The position numbers and the translations under genes were made by a program. A stretch of DNA of 64,000 nucleotides, from contig CANGYF010000001.1 in assembly GCA_947458265.1 (NCBI GenBank), positions 186,001 through 250,000 of the forward strand, given 5' to 3'. The notes under the pieces were generated by a model. That model worked only from the letters and a program-made list of their open reading frames with translations, was not told the origin of the DNA and made no database searches. Source of the stretch: Betaproteobacteria bacterium (GTDB lineage: Bacteria; Pseudomonadota; Gammaproteobacteria; Burkholderiales; CAIKXV01). Of the stretch, positions 51,036 through 59,825 are shown piece after piece. Position 1 is the first letter of the stretch; each line of letters opens with the position of its first letter.

Positions 51036-52001
51036 ATGACCCCTGCAACTGCCACCGCCCCAATGCAGACCGGCCCGATTGAAGTTGTGCCCTGCCGCGC
51101 CGCACTGGGTGGAGAAGTGCGCGGTATCGACCTCACGACGATCGACGATGCGATATTCGACCGGCTGCACGACATCTGGCTGGAGCACCTGCTGCTGGTG
51201 TTCCGCGGCCAGCGCTTCAGCGCCGACGACCTGGTCACGCTGGTGCGCCGTTTCGGCACGCCGGTGACCTCGTCCGCGCTGCACAAGCGCAGCCTGGATG
51301 AGCGCACCGCGAACAAGGTATTCAGCCTGCCGCCGGAGGTGACTGTGGTCACCAACGTGAAGGAGAACGGCAAGCCGGTGGGCATCCTCGGAGACGGCGA
51401 GGTGGTCTGGCATTCCGACTTCTCGTTCAAGGAAGCGCCGACGGCTGCACGCATGCTGCTGGCGGTCGAGATCCCGCCCGCAGGCGGACTCACCTACTTC
51501 ACCAACTGCTACGCGGCCTACGACACGTTGCCGGACGCGATGAAGCGGCGTCTGAGCGGCATGACCATCAAGCAGGCCAACATCGTCGACACCGCGATGC
51601 AGGTCCGGCCGGGTGCCTCGCTCGACATGGACATCCGCGAGGTGCCGGGGCCCAGCCATCCGGTGATCTCGACCCATCCGGAGACCAGCCGCAACATGAT
51701 CTTCCTCGGCCGCCGCCACGGTGCCTACGTGAACGGGCTGTCGCTGGAGGACTCGGAAGCGCTGCTCGACGAACTGTGGGCGCACACCGTGCAGCCAAAG
51801 TTCACCTACGTGCACGAATGGGCGGTCGGCGACATCGTGGTGTGGGACAACCGGGCGACGCTGCACAAGCGCGATGCGTTCCAGTCGGACAGCCGCAGGG
51901 TGCTCTACGCGGCGCAGGTCGAAGGGCACCGGCCGTACGAGGCGGTCGATGCGTGCGCGCTGCCGCCGCATGCGAGGTACGTGCAGGCGGGCGTGGCCTG
52001 A
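51036..52001 (+). CDS. TauD/TfdA-family 2-oxoglutarate-dependent dioxygenase
   Basis: A 321-residue enzyme. The iron facial triad begins at VVWHSDFSF (His126, Asp128). The distal His and 2-oxoglutarate Arg lie in NRATLHKRDAF and QSDSRRVLY. GGLTYFTNCYAAYDTLP is typical of the family. Members hydroxylate taurine, 2,4-D, alpha-ketoacids and others, releasing CO2 and succinate. AGGAGAG precedes the ATG, and its stop overlaps the next Bug start. Confidence 0.9.
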   Translation: MTPATATAPMQTGPIEVVPCRAALGGEVRGIDLTTIDDAIFDRLHDIWLEHLLLVFRGQRFSADDLVTLVRRFGTPVTSSALHKRSLDERTANKVFSLPPEVTVVTNVKENGKPVGILGDGEVVWHSDFSFKEAPTAARMLLAVEIPPAGGLTYFTNCYAAYDTLPDAMKRRLSGMTIKQANIVDTAMQVRPGASLDMDIREVPGPSHPVISTHPETSRNMIFLGRRHGAYVNGLSLEDSEALLDELWAHTVQPKFTYVHEWAVGDIVVWDNRATLHKRDAFQSDSRRVLYAAQVEGHRPYEAVDACALPPHARYVQAGVA

Positions 52002-53020
52002 TGCGCGCCGCCGCAACCTATCCGGCGGGGGGCTTCGTCGGCTCATGCTGCTTCCCTGCCCCCGGCGCGCTGTCCGCGGTGCTGGTGTTCGCGCTCGTGC
52101 TCGCGCCGCCGCCCGTCCTCGCACAATCCTTCCCGTCAAAGCCGGTTCGCATCGTCGTCGGCTTCGGTGCCGGTGGTGGCACCGACATCGCGGCGCGCGC
52201 GATCGCGCAGAAGCTCGGCGAGAGCTTCGGTAGCAATTTCATCGTCGACAACCGGCCCGGCGCGGCCGGGAACCTCGCCGGTGACATCGTCGCGCGCGCA
52301 CCAGCTGATGGCCATACGATGCTGATGGCCAATTCGACCATCGCCATCCCGAGCCTGTCGGCGAAGCCGCCTTTCGACATCCGCAAGGACTTCATTCCGC
52401 TGAGCCTCGTGGCGCTCGGCCCGTCGGTGCTGGTGGTGCACCCCAGCCTGCCGGTGAAGGACCTGAAGGGCCTGATCGCACTGGCGAAGTCCAAGCCGGG
52501 CGAACTGTCTTTCGGCTCCGGCGGCATCGGCAACATCACCCACCTGGCGATGGAACTGATGCTGTCGCAGGCTGCCGTGCGCATGGTGCACATCCCGTAC
52601 AAGGGTGGCGCACCGTCCGTGGTCGGCTTGGTATCGGGCGAGGTCGCGACGCTGTTCACGTCGATACCGACCGCGCTGCCGATGATCAACGCCGGCAAGA
52701 TGCGCGCGATCGGCGTGTCGATCTCGAACCGGAACCCGGCGCTGCCCAACGTGCCGACCCTGGCCGAGGCGGGCCTGCCCGGCTACTACGCCGCCTCCTG
52801 GTACGGGCTGCTGCTGCCCTCGGGCGTGCAGAAGGCGGTGGTGGACGTGCTGTCGAAGGAGATCGTTGCCGCGATGCAGGTGCCCGCGGTGCGCGAGAGC
52901 ATGGTCCGGCAGGGCTTCGAGCCGGTCGGCAACACACCGGATGAGTTCAGCCGTTTCATCCGCGAGGAGATCCCGCGCTGGGAGCGCGTGGTGAAGGCAG
53001 CCGGAATCAAGCCCGAGTAG
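52001..53020 (+). CDS. Bug/TctC-family periplasmic substrate-binding protein
   Basis: A 339-residue protein. The signal peptide ends PVLAQS. FPSKPVRIVVGFGAGGGTD, DNRPGAAGNLAGDIVARAPADG and IPYKGGAPSVVGLVSGEVAT are the motifs, and it ends AAGIKPE. The ATG shares a base with the dioxygenase stop (TGATG), giving coupled translation. It probably delivers the substrate processed by this cluster, together with the Bug protein at 49031. Confidence 0.93.
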   Translation: MRAAATYPAGGFVGSCCFPAPGALSAVLVFALVLAPPPVLAQSFPSKPVRIVVGFGAGGGTDIAARAIAQKLGESFGSNFIVDNRPGAAGNLAGDIVARAPADGHTMLMANSTIAIPSLSAKPPFDIRKDFIPLSLVALGPSVLVVHPSLPVKDLKGLIALAKSKPGELSFGSGGIGNITHLAMELMLSQAAVRMVHIPYKGGAPSVVGLVSGEVATLFTSIPTALPMINAGKMRAIGVSISNRNPALPNVPTLAEAGLPGYYAASWYGLLLPSGVQKAVVDVLSKEIVAAMQVPAVRESMVRQGFEPVGNTPDEFSRFIREEIPRWERVVKAAGIKPE

Positions 53021-53026
53021 ACGCCA

Positions 53027-54196
53027 ATGATCGAACGCATCGAGATCCACGTCACCGCGCTGTCGACACGCCTGAAACGCATCTTCGCCAGCGGCACCTA
53101 CGACACCGGGCCGGACGACAGCATCACCAGCAAGCCGGTGCTGGTGAAGGTGCATGCAGACGGCGTGGTCGGCTACGGGCAGATCCGTCCGATCAGTCCC
53201 GGCCACTTCGTCGCCGACACCACGCAGAGCATGGTCGCGGCGATCCGCGAGTTCTACGGCCCGGCGATGATCGGCCGGTCGCTGTTCGACAGCGAGTCGA
53301 TCAACGAGATGTTCGACAACCGCCTCGCCGGCAACCCGGCCGCGCGTGCGGTGCTCGACATCGCGGTGCGTGATGCCCAGGGCAAGGCGCTCGGCCGGCC
53401 GGTGCACGATCTGATCGGCGGTTGCTGCCAGCCGCGCATTCCGCTCGAGTGGTCGGTCAGCATGGCCGAAGACGTGCAGACCGTGATCGACGAATCGTTG
53501 CGCGCGGTGAACGAGTTCGGCATCCGCGTGCTGTGCCTGAAGATGGCCGACCGCCGCGGTTGGCGCCATGATGTGAAGGTGTTCGCCGCGGTGCGGGCGG
53601 CGGTCGGCGACGACGTGATGATCGGCATCGATCCGAACACAGGCTGGACGCTCGCCGACAGCCTGCTCGCGATCGCCGAACTCAAGCCGATGGGCCTGGG
53701 CTACATCGAGCAGCCGATCGAACGTCGCGACCTGCGCGGGCTGGCGCAGATCCGCCAGGCGGCCGGCGGCGTGCCGGTGATGGCCGACGAGGGCGTGTTC
53801 ACGCTGCAGGACGCGTGGGCGCTGGCCGAGGCGCGCGCGGTCGATGCGCTGTGCATCAAGCTCTACAAGGTCGGCGGCCTCACGGCCGGCAAGAAGATCG
53901 CCGCGGTGGCCGAGGCGGCGAACGTGCAGCTCAACTGCGGCGGGCTGGCGGTGCAGTCGCAACTCGAGGCGGCTGCTGGTGCGCACTTCTACGCCAGCAC
54001 GCCGGCGGCCCGCATGATGGGTGCGGCCGAGTTCGTGTTCGGCCTGAACGCGCATGTGAAGGATCCGCTGTGCCCGGAGAGCGAGTTCCGGGTATGCGAC
54101 GGCCATGTCGACGTGCCGAAGGGACACGGCCTGGGCGTGCATATCGACGAGGCGCTGCTGAAGAAGAACACGCTGCTGCACGAACGCGTCGGCTGA
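53027..54196 (+). CDS. Mandelate racemase/muconate lactonizing enzyme family (enolase superfamily)
   Basis: A 389-residue enzyme. Metal ligands are GIDPNTGWT (Asp), GYIEQPIE (Glu) and VMADEGVF (Asp/Glu). Candidate base residues are LCLKMADRRGW (Lys) and CIKLYKVGGLTAGKK (Lys). The Lys pair fits the muconate-lactonizing/dipeptide-epimerase subgroup rather than mandelate racemase. It abstracts an alpha-proton from a carboxylate. It is 6 bp after a Bug gene, the last of the cluster. Confidence 0.9.
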   Translation: MIERIEIHVTALSTRLKRIFASGTYDTGPDDSITSKPVLVKVHADGVVGYGQIRPISPGHFVADTTQSMVAAIREFYGPAMIGRSLFDSESINEMFDNRLAGNPAARAVLDIAVRDAQGKALGRPVHDLIGGCCQPRIPLEWSVSMAEDVQTVIDESLRAVNEFGIRVLCLKMADRRGWRHDVKVFAAVRAAVGDDVMIGIDPNTGWTLADSLLAIAELKPMGLGYIEQPIERRDLRGLAQIRQAAGGVPVMADEGVFTLQDAWALAEARAVDALCIKLYKVGGLTAGKKIAAVAEAANVQLNCGGLAVQSQLEAAAGAHFYASTPAARMMGAAEFVFGLNAHVKDPLCPESEFRVCDGHVDVPKGHGLGVHIDEALLKKNTLLHERVG

Positions 54197-54202
54197 GGCG
54201 GG

Positions 54203-55006
54203 TCAGCCGTTCAGCTTCCGTCGGCGCCCAAGATAGGCCACGACCACCAGCACCGCGATGGCAGACAGGACGTGCTTGATCGTGTGCCCGCTGACCACGC
54301 CCCCGGTGGCATCGAACACCAGGCGGTCGTTGCGGTCGAATACGAGCGCCAGCGCGTACAGGGCGATGACCGACACGATGAAGCCGCCGCTGGTGTAACG
54401 CGGCGGGTAGAGCCAGACGAGGCAGACGATGCACAGCATCGGCCACGCCTGCATCAGCAGGTAGGGGCGCAGGTCGCCGGCGCCGAGCGTCTCGCTCCAG
54501 CCCCAGTAGAGCACGCTGCCGATGCCGGCGGCGAGGAACACGGGCAGCAGGCGCAGGCCGTGGCGCACACCGGCGCGCTCGCAGACGATCGCCGCGAACC
54601 AGGCCATGAATGCCAGCATCATCGCGAGGCGGTCGAGCATCAGGCCGTGGTTGTCCGGGTCGAGGTGGTAGTAGCCGGACCCGAGTCCGATCGACACGAT
54701 GCCGATGAAGAACAGCCAGTACGGGATCGCCTCCGAACGATGCTCGAACAGCGGCCGATGGCGTGCGCGCCACAGCAGCACCAACCCGATCGCACCGGCC
54801 AGGATGAACAGCAGGTTGGAGCCGGCATCCAGGCAGTTCGGCAGCCAGCCGCAGTCGCGCTGGTCCGCGAACTGGTGGTACGCGAGTGGCTGCGGCATCG
54901 GCGGCAGCAGGGACGCGCCGATCGCCATCGCTGCGGCAAGCGCGATCAGCCCGATCGCCGCGTTCGAAGGACGCGCGCGGTTCATGCGGCCTGTACGGTT
55001 GCGCAT
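54203..55006 (-). CDS. Ceramidase-like membrane protein (alkaline ceramidase/aPHC-type)
   Basis: A 267-residue membrane protein with about seven helices. FADQRDCGWLPNCLDAGSNL is a conserved entry. SIGLGSGYYHLDPDNHGLML and the C-terminal GGVVSGHTIKHVLSAIAVLV carry the His/Asp/Ser metal-site residues of the CREST superfamily. Eukaryotic homologues hydrolyse ceramide; bacterial ones are mostly uncharacterised. It converges with the racemase-family gene and is followed by dacB upstream on the same strand. Confidence 0.8.
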   Translation of the reverse strand: MRNRTGRMNRARPSNAAIGLIALAAAMAIGASLLPPMPQPLAYHQFADQRDCGWLPNCLDAGSNLLFILAGAIGLVLLWRARHRPLFEHRSEAIPYWLFFIGIVSIGLGSGYYHLDPDNHGLMLDRLAMMLAFMAWFAAIVCERAGVRHGLRLLPVFLAAGIGSVLYWGWSETLGAGDLRPYLLMQAWPMLCIVCLVWLYPPRYTSGGFIVSVIALYALALVFDRNDRLVFDATGGVVSGHTIKHVLSAIAVLVVVAYLGRRRKLNG

Positions 55007-55022
55007 GCCCCTGCCGCTACCA

Positions 55023-56555
55023 TCACGGCCGCTGGTGGGCCCAGCCGAGCAGTGCGTCGAACGCCGGCTGCGCGGCCATCGCCTTCGGGTGGTTGACGAT
55101 CATCACCACCACGCTGCGACGGCCGCGCGCATCGAGCACGTAGCCGGCGATCGCGCGCACGTCGTTCAATGATCCGGTCTTGATGTGTGCCTGCCCGGCG
55201 ATGCCCGAGTTGGCCAGCCGTCGGCGCATCGTGCCGTCGCTGGCGACCAGCGGCAGCGAGGCCATCAGCTCCGGCATCACCGGTGAGCGGAATGCGGCGA
55301 CCAGCAGGTCGGAGAGCCCCTTCGGCGTGATGCGCTCGATACGCGACAGGCCGGACCCGTTCTCCACTACCAGCGAGGGCAGCGACAGCCGTCGGCCACG
55401 CGCCCAGTCGGCGACGGCCTGCGACGAGCGGGTCCAGGTGGCGCCGCCGCCCGTGCCCTGACTCTGACCCTGGCCCTGCCCCGGTGCCTGCGCCATGCCA
55501 AGCGCCAGGTAGAGCTGCTGGGCCATCACGTTGTTGCTCCACTTGTTGATGTCGCGCACGATCTCCGACAGCGCGGGCGACACGTTTGCCGCGAGCACGC
55601 GCGGCCGCTCGCCAGCGCTGCCGTCGCGTACCTGCCCGGTCAGTGTGCCGCCCAGATCGCGCCACAGCTGCTGGAACAGGCCGGACACATACTCCCGGTG
55701 CGACAGCACGCTGATCGGCCAGGCACGCTCGCCGCAGGCGAGCGGATAGCTGCCGGCCACCGTGACCTTGGCAGCCGATGCGTTGCCCTGCACGTCGACG
55801 CCGAGCTTCGCGAACGGATTGCCGCATTCGATCGACGCATCGGGTTTGACCGCGATGCCCAGAGAGACCTGCGGCAGCGGCGGATCCAGGCTTACCGACA
55901 CCGTGCCGCGCTGCGGGTCGGGAAGCAGGCGCACCATCACCGCCCGGAAGTTGACCAGCAGCGCGTCCGGCGGCGTGTTGTACGGCCGCGAGGGTTCGTT
56001 GTCGAACACTGATGCATCGCGCGCCTCGATCGCGAACGCACTGCGGTCGAGCACCAGATCGCCGCGGATCTCGCGGATGCCGCGGGCGCGCAGCGTGCGC
56101 AGCATCAGCCAGAAGGCCTCCTGCGTCAGCCGCGGGTCTCCGCTGCCGCGGATCACCAGATCGCCCTCGAGCACGTCGCCGCGCTGCGGTGCCTGGGTCA
56201 CCATCTCGGTGCGCCAGGTGAACGACGGGCCAAGCAACTCGAGCCCGGCGAAGGTGGTCAGCAGCTTCATCGTCGATGCCGGATTCATCGCGCTGTCGGC
56301 GTTGAGCGAGACGACCGGTTCGCTGCCGTCGAGGTCCTGCACCACGAGGCCGACGGCCGACTCCGGGATCCCGGCGCGCGCGAGCGCGGCCGATACCACC
56401 GCAGGCGTACGTCCGCGCGGCTGTGCCTGCTGGCTATTCTGGGCGGCCGCTGGCATCGACGCTGGCAGCGGCGTGGCGATGCATAGCGCGAGCAGCGCGG
56501 TGACTGCGTGCGTGCGACCGAACGAGCGCGTACGCGGCAGCGTCCGCAGGCTCAT
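55023..56555 (-). CDS. dacB: D-alanyl-D-alanine carboxypeptidase/endopeptidase (PBP4, DacB)
   Basis: A 510-residue penicillin-binding protein. A signal peptide precedes SxxK at NPASTMKLL (Ser94, Lys97), SxN at NKWSNNVMAQ, and KTG at HIKTGSLNDVR. The domain between SxxK and SxN is the inserted PBP4 region. It trims stem peptides and cleaves cross-links in the periplasm. The ATG overlaps the stop of the beta-CASP gene, so they are coupled. The Gln/Gly-rich run PGQGQGQSQGTGGG near the SxN motif is an unusual insert. Confidence 0.93.
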   Translation of the reverse strand: MSLRTLPRTRSFGRTHAVTALLALCIATPLPASMPAAAQNSQQAQPRGRTPAVVSAALARAGIPESAVGLVVQDLDGSEPVVSLNADSAMNPASTMKLLTTFAGLELLGPSFTWRTEMVTQAPQRGDVLEGDLVIRGSGDPRLTQEAFWLMLRTLRARGIREIRGDLVLDRSAFAIEARDASVFDNEPSRPYNTPPDALLVNFRAVMVRLLPDPQRGTVSVSLDPPLPQVSLGIAVKPDASIECGNPFAKLGVDVQGNASAAKVTVAGSYPLACGERAWPISVLSHREYVSGLFQQLWRDLGGTLTGQVRDGSAGERPRVLAANVSPALSEIVRDINKWSNNVMAQQLYLALGMAQAPGQGQGQSQGTGGGATWTRSSQAVADWARGRRLSLPSLVVENGSGLSRIERITPKGLSDLLVAAFRSPVMPELMASLPLVASDGTMRRRLANSGIAGQAHIKTGSLNDVRAIAGYVLDARGRRSVVVMIVNHPKAMAAQPAFDALLGWAHQRP

Positions 56556-58021
56556 GGCGCGTCCGGCTGTAACGGCAGCACGATCGCCTGCCCGGCCTCG
56601 GCCACGCCCACCGTCCAGCCGAACCGTTCGCCGACAGCCTTTGCGAAGCTGCTGGCCGCGCCCGATTCGCCATGCACGACCCAGGTCTGCCCGGGTGGCT
56701 GCTCGAAGCCGCCGAGCCAGCCGAGCAGCGCGCCCTGGTCGGCGTGTGCCGACAGCCCGCCGATCGTGCACACCTTCGCGCGTACCGGCACGTCCTCGCC
56801 GAACAGGCGCACCAGCGGCGCGCCATCGACGATGCGCCGGCCGAGCGTGCCCTGCGCCTGGAAGCCGGTGATGATGATCGTGCACTCCGGGCGCGGCAGG
56901 TTGTATTTCAGGTGGTGCTTGATCCGCCCGGCATCGCACATGCCGCTGGCCGAGATGACCACCGCGCCGTCGCGGATCGTGTTGATGAACATCGAGTCCT
57001 CGACCGTCTCCGAGAAGTGGATGCGCGGCTGGCCCTTCGCCGAGGCGAGCCAGCCTCCGAGCTGCGCCGCCTCCTCGTCCAGTTCGCCGGTGTGCTGCAG
57101 CGTGATCCGGGTCGCGCTCGTCGCCAGTGGCGAATCGACGTACACGTCCATTGGTGGCAGCCGGCCCTCGCGCGTGAGGCGGATCAGCAGCATCAGCAGG
57201 TCCTGGGTACGTCCGACCGCGAACGCCGGTATCACCACGTTGCCGCGGCGCGTCACCAGCGCGCTTGCCAGCGCTTCGACCAGTTCGTCCAGCGTCGCGT
57301 CCATCGGACGGTGCAGCCGGTCGCCGTAGGTCGACTCGACCAGCAGCGTGTCGGCCCGTGGCACCGGCACCGCATCGCGCACGATCGGATGGCCGGGCTG
57401 GCCGAGGTCACCCGAGAATACGATGCGATGGCTGCCGCCGGGAAGGGTGAGCGTCACCTCCGCGCTGGCCGAACCCAGGATGTGGCCGGCGTCGCGCAGC
57501 ACCACGCGCACCCCTGCATGTGGCTCGAACGGCGCTTCGTAGCGCTGGCGCGCGAACAGCGCGATCGCTCTTTCGGCATCGGCCATCCGATACAGCGGAT
57601 CGACCTCGATGTCGTCATGGCGGCGCGGCGGATGCTTCGAGCCGCGCTGGCGCGCCGATGCGCCGGCCGACTTGCGCGACCACTCGGCTTCCTTCTCCTG
57701 GATGTAGGCCGAATCGCGCAGCATCACCGCGGCCAGGTCGGCCGTCGGTGCGGTGGCATGGATCGCACCGGCGAACCCTTCGGCGGCGAGCCTGGGCAGC
57801 AGGCCGCTGTGGTCGATGTGCGCATGCGTAAGCAGCACGAAGTCGATCGCGGCCGGATCGAAAGGGAAGGCGCGGCGGTTCTTCCCGCCAGCCTCGCGCC
57901 CGCCCTGGAACATGCCGCAGTCGACGAGGAAGCGCAGACCGGGCATCTCGACCAGGTAGCACGAGCCGGTGACTTCACCGGCGGCGCCGAGGAAGGTCAG
58001 GGTCGGGGCAGTGGTGCGCAT
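56552..58021 (-). CDS. MBL-fold hydrolase with beta-CASP and RMMBL domains
   Basis: A 489-residue hydrolase. The metallo-beta-lactamase motif is LLTHAHIDHSG (66-71 HAHIDH), and VFSGDLGQPGHPIV is a further metal motif. The beta-CASP domain has YVDSPLATSATRITLQHTGE, and the RMMBL end VCTIGGLSAHADQGALLGWL. It resembles RNA-processing exo/endonucleases such as YsH1/CPSF-73 relatives in bacteria. It is cytosolic and coupled to dacB. Confidence 0.92.
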   Translation of the reverse strand: MRTTAPTLTFLGAAGEVTGSCYLVEMPGLRFLVDCGMFQGGREAGGKNRRAFPFDPAAIDFVLLTHAHIDHSGLLPRLAAEGFAGAIHATAPTADLAAVMLRDSAYIQEKEAEWSRKSAGASARQRGSKHPPRRHDDIEVDPLYRMADAERAIALFARQRYEAPFEPHAGVRVVLRDAGHILGSASAEVTLTLPGGSHRIVFSGDLGQPGHPIVRDAVPVPRADTLLVESTYGDRLHRPMDATLDELVEALASALVTRRGNVVIPAFAVGRTQDLLMLLIRLTREGRLPPMDVYVDSPLATSATRITLQHTGELDEEAAQLGGWLASAKGQPRIHFSETVEDSMFINTIRDGAVVISASGMCDAGRIKHHLKYNLPRPECTIIITGFQAQGTLGRRIVDGAPLVRLFGEDVPVRAKVCTIGGLSAHADQGALLGWLGGFEQPPGQTWVVHGESGAASSFAKAVGERFGWTVGVAEAGQAIVLPLQPDAP

Positions 58022-58025
58022 GGGT

Positions 58026-59375
58026 TCAGCCTTCCAGCACGGTGTTCAGTGCGTCCAGCGTGCCGTCGACCAGGTGCGCGACCTGCGCATCGTCGAGGAT
58101 GTAGGGCGGCATGAAGTAGACGGTGTTGCCGATCGGGCGCAGCAGCAGTTCGCGCTCGAGTGCGGCGGTGAACAGCCGTCGCCCGAAGGCGGGATCCGCG
58201 CAGTCGACCTCGAACGCCCAGATCATGCCGAGGTTGCGGAAGTTGCGTACGTGGGGATGGACGGCGATCTGCTGCGCACGTGCCGTGAGTGCGGCCGAGC
58301 GTGCCCGGTTGGCCACGATCGTGTCGTCCTGGGCGAAGATGTCCAGTGTCGCGAGCGCCGCGCGGCAGGCGAGCGGATTGCCGGTGTACGAATGCGAGTG
58401 GAGGAAGGCGCGCGCGCTGCTGTCGTCGTAGAACGCGTCGTAGACCTCGTCGGTGGTGAGCACCACCGACAGCGGCAGGTAGCCGCCGGTGATGCCCTTC
58501 GACAGGCAGAGGAAGTCCGGCTGTATGCCGGCCTGTTCGCAGGCGAACATCGTGCCGGTGCGGCCCATGCCGGTCATGATCTCGTCGGCGATCAGCAGCA
58601 CGCCATGCTTCGTGCACAGTGCGCGTGCCCCGGCGAGGTAGTCGGGGTGGTACATGCGCATGCCGGAGGCGCCCTGCACCAGCGGTTCGACGATCATCGC
58701 GGCGATCGATCCGGCGCAGCGTTCGAGCGCTGCCTCCAGCGCGGCCAGTGCATCGATGGTGCAGTCGGCGCAGCAGGGCATGGCGCTCGCCGGGCCTGGG
58801 GCGGGCACGAGCAGCGGCACCTTGAGCAGCGGTGCATAGGCATCGCGGAACACCGCGAGGTCGGTGACCGACAACGCACCCAGAGTCTCGCCATGGTAGC
58901 TGCCGGCCAGTGCGATGAAGCGCTGCTTCGATGGCTGGCCGCGGTTGCGCCAGTAGTGGAAGGCCATCTTCAGGGCGATCTCGGTCGCCGATGCGCCGTC
59001 GCTGCCGTAGCTTGCATGGCCGAGGGGACCGCCGCCTGCGCGCAGGCGTGCATCGGAGGCGCGCGGCGCCAGCGCGGACAGGCGCTCCGACAGTTCGACC
59101 ACCGGCGGATGCGTGAAGCCGGCGAGCATCACATGGTCCAGCGTGTGCAGCTGTTCGGACAGCGGTCCCCCGATGCGCGGATTGCAATGACCGAACAGGT
59201 TCACCCACCAGGAGCTGATCGCATCGAGATAGCGGCGGCCTTCGAGGTCGTACAGCCAGGCACCTTCGCCGCGCGCGATCGGCACCATCGGCCAGGTGTC
59301 GTGCTGCTTCATCTGCGTGCATGGGTTCCACACATGCGCGAGGCTGCGTGCGAGCAGCGCGTCGTTCGCACTCAT
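58026..59375 (-). CDS. bioA: Adenosylmethionine-8-amino-7-oxononanoate aminotransferase
   Basis: A 449-residue PLP enzyme. It transfers the amino group of AdoMet to KAPA to make DAPA in biotin synthesis. Marks are VWNPCTQMKQHDTWPMVPIA at the start, the cofactor segment LIADEIMTGMGRTG, and the PLP lysine in CLSKGITGGYLPLSV. No other bio genes are adjacent. The stop is followed after 4 bp by the beta-CASP gene. ATG 59375 is chosen because sequence upstream is not bioA-like. Confidence 0.92.
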   Translation of the reverse strand: MSANDALLARSLAHVWNPCTQMKQHDTWPMVPIARGEGAWLYDLEGRRYLDAISSWWVNLFGHCNPRIGGPLSEQLHTLDHVMLAGFTHPPVVELSERLSALAPRASDARLRAGGGPLGHASYGSDGASATEIALKMAFHYWRNRGQPSKQRFIALAGSYHGETLGALSVTDLAVFRDAYAPLLKVPLLVPAPGPASAMPCCADCTIDALAALEAALERCAGSIAAMIVEPLVQGASGMRMYHPDYLAGARALCTKHGVLLIADEIMTGMGRTGTMFACEQAGIQPDFLCLSKGITGGYLPLSVVLTTDEVYDAFYDDSSARAFLHSHSYTGNPLACRAALATLDIFAQDDTIVANRARSAALTARAQQIAVHPHVRNFRNLGMIWAFEVDCADPAFGRRLFTAALERELLLRPIGNTVYFMPPYILDDAQVAHLVDGTLDALNTVLEG

Positions 59376-59415
59376 GCGTGCCCGCTGCTGATTGCACATG
59401 CACATGAAGGTGCGC

Positions 59416-59457
59416 CACCGGTGTCCGATAACGTTCTTGACACTGGTGTCGTTTTTT
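59416..59457 (+). promoter_or_regulatory. Terminator-like hairpin in the bioA upstream region
   Basis: CACCGGTGTC (59416-59425) and GACACTGGTG (59439-59448) form a 10-bp stem with one mismatch, followed by TCG and six Ts. On the plus strand this is a rho-independent terminator shape, although no plus-strand gene precedes it. Read on the minus strand it lies in the bioA leader and consists of two related palindromes, as an operator might. Confidence 0.45.
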
Positions 59458-59577
59458 CTTGGATGCACATGCAGCGAGAATACCGCGAAACACTTCTTGT
59501 CCCCCTTGTGGTCATGCTCCAGGAGGTACCAGTCGATATTGAATGTTGCCCGGTTGATCGAGGACCAGTGCGATGCG

Positions 59578-59733
59578 ATGAAGCTGCCGCTCGTCGCGGT
59601 GACCATGGCCGCCGTGCCCTGCAGGGACACGCCGGTGATCCTCACGCTGCACTGGCATGGCTTCATGCGCGAGAAGCTCGTCGACCTGCCCGAGGCCGGG
59701 ACGGTCGCGTTGCGCTTGGTGCCGAGTTCGTGA
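59578..59733 (+). CDS. Small unrecognised ORF in the bioA upstream region
   Basis: A 51-residue frame. MKLPLVAVTMAAVPCRD is followed by TPVILTLHWHGFMREKLVDL and ends in PSS. The HWHGF core reads like real protein, but the family is not recognised and the ribosome site is weak. Its stop overlaps a second short frame (29 residues from 59732). The surrounding 59376-59825 has no other supported gene and is less GC-rich up to about 59570. Confidence 0.3.
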   Translation: MKLPLVAVTMAAVPCRDTPVILTLHWHGFMREKLVDLPEAGTVALRLVPSS

Positions 59734-59825
59734 TGGCCGTTGCACCGGACCACGAGGAGTTGCTGTCGCTGGCGCAGGGGCGTACATCGCCACGCGGCGC
59801 ATGCCATCGCCTTCGTCGCTAGGCC

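Noticed and set aside
57969-59822. 617-codon plus-strand frame opposite bioA
   Set aside because: Antisense of bioA and the beta-CASP gene; no recognisable domain.
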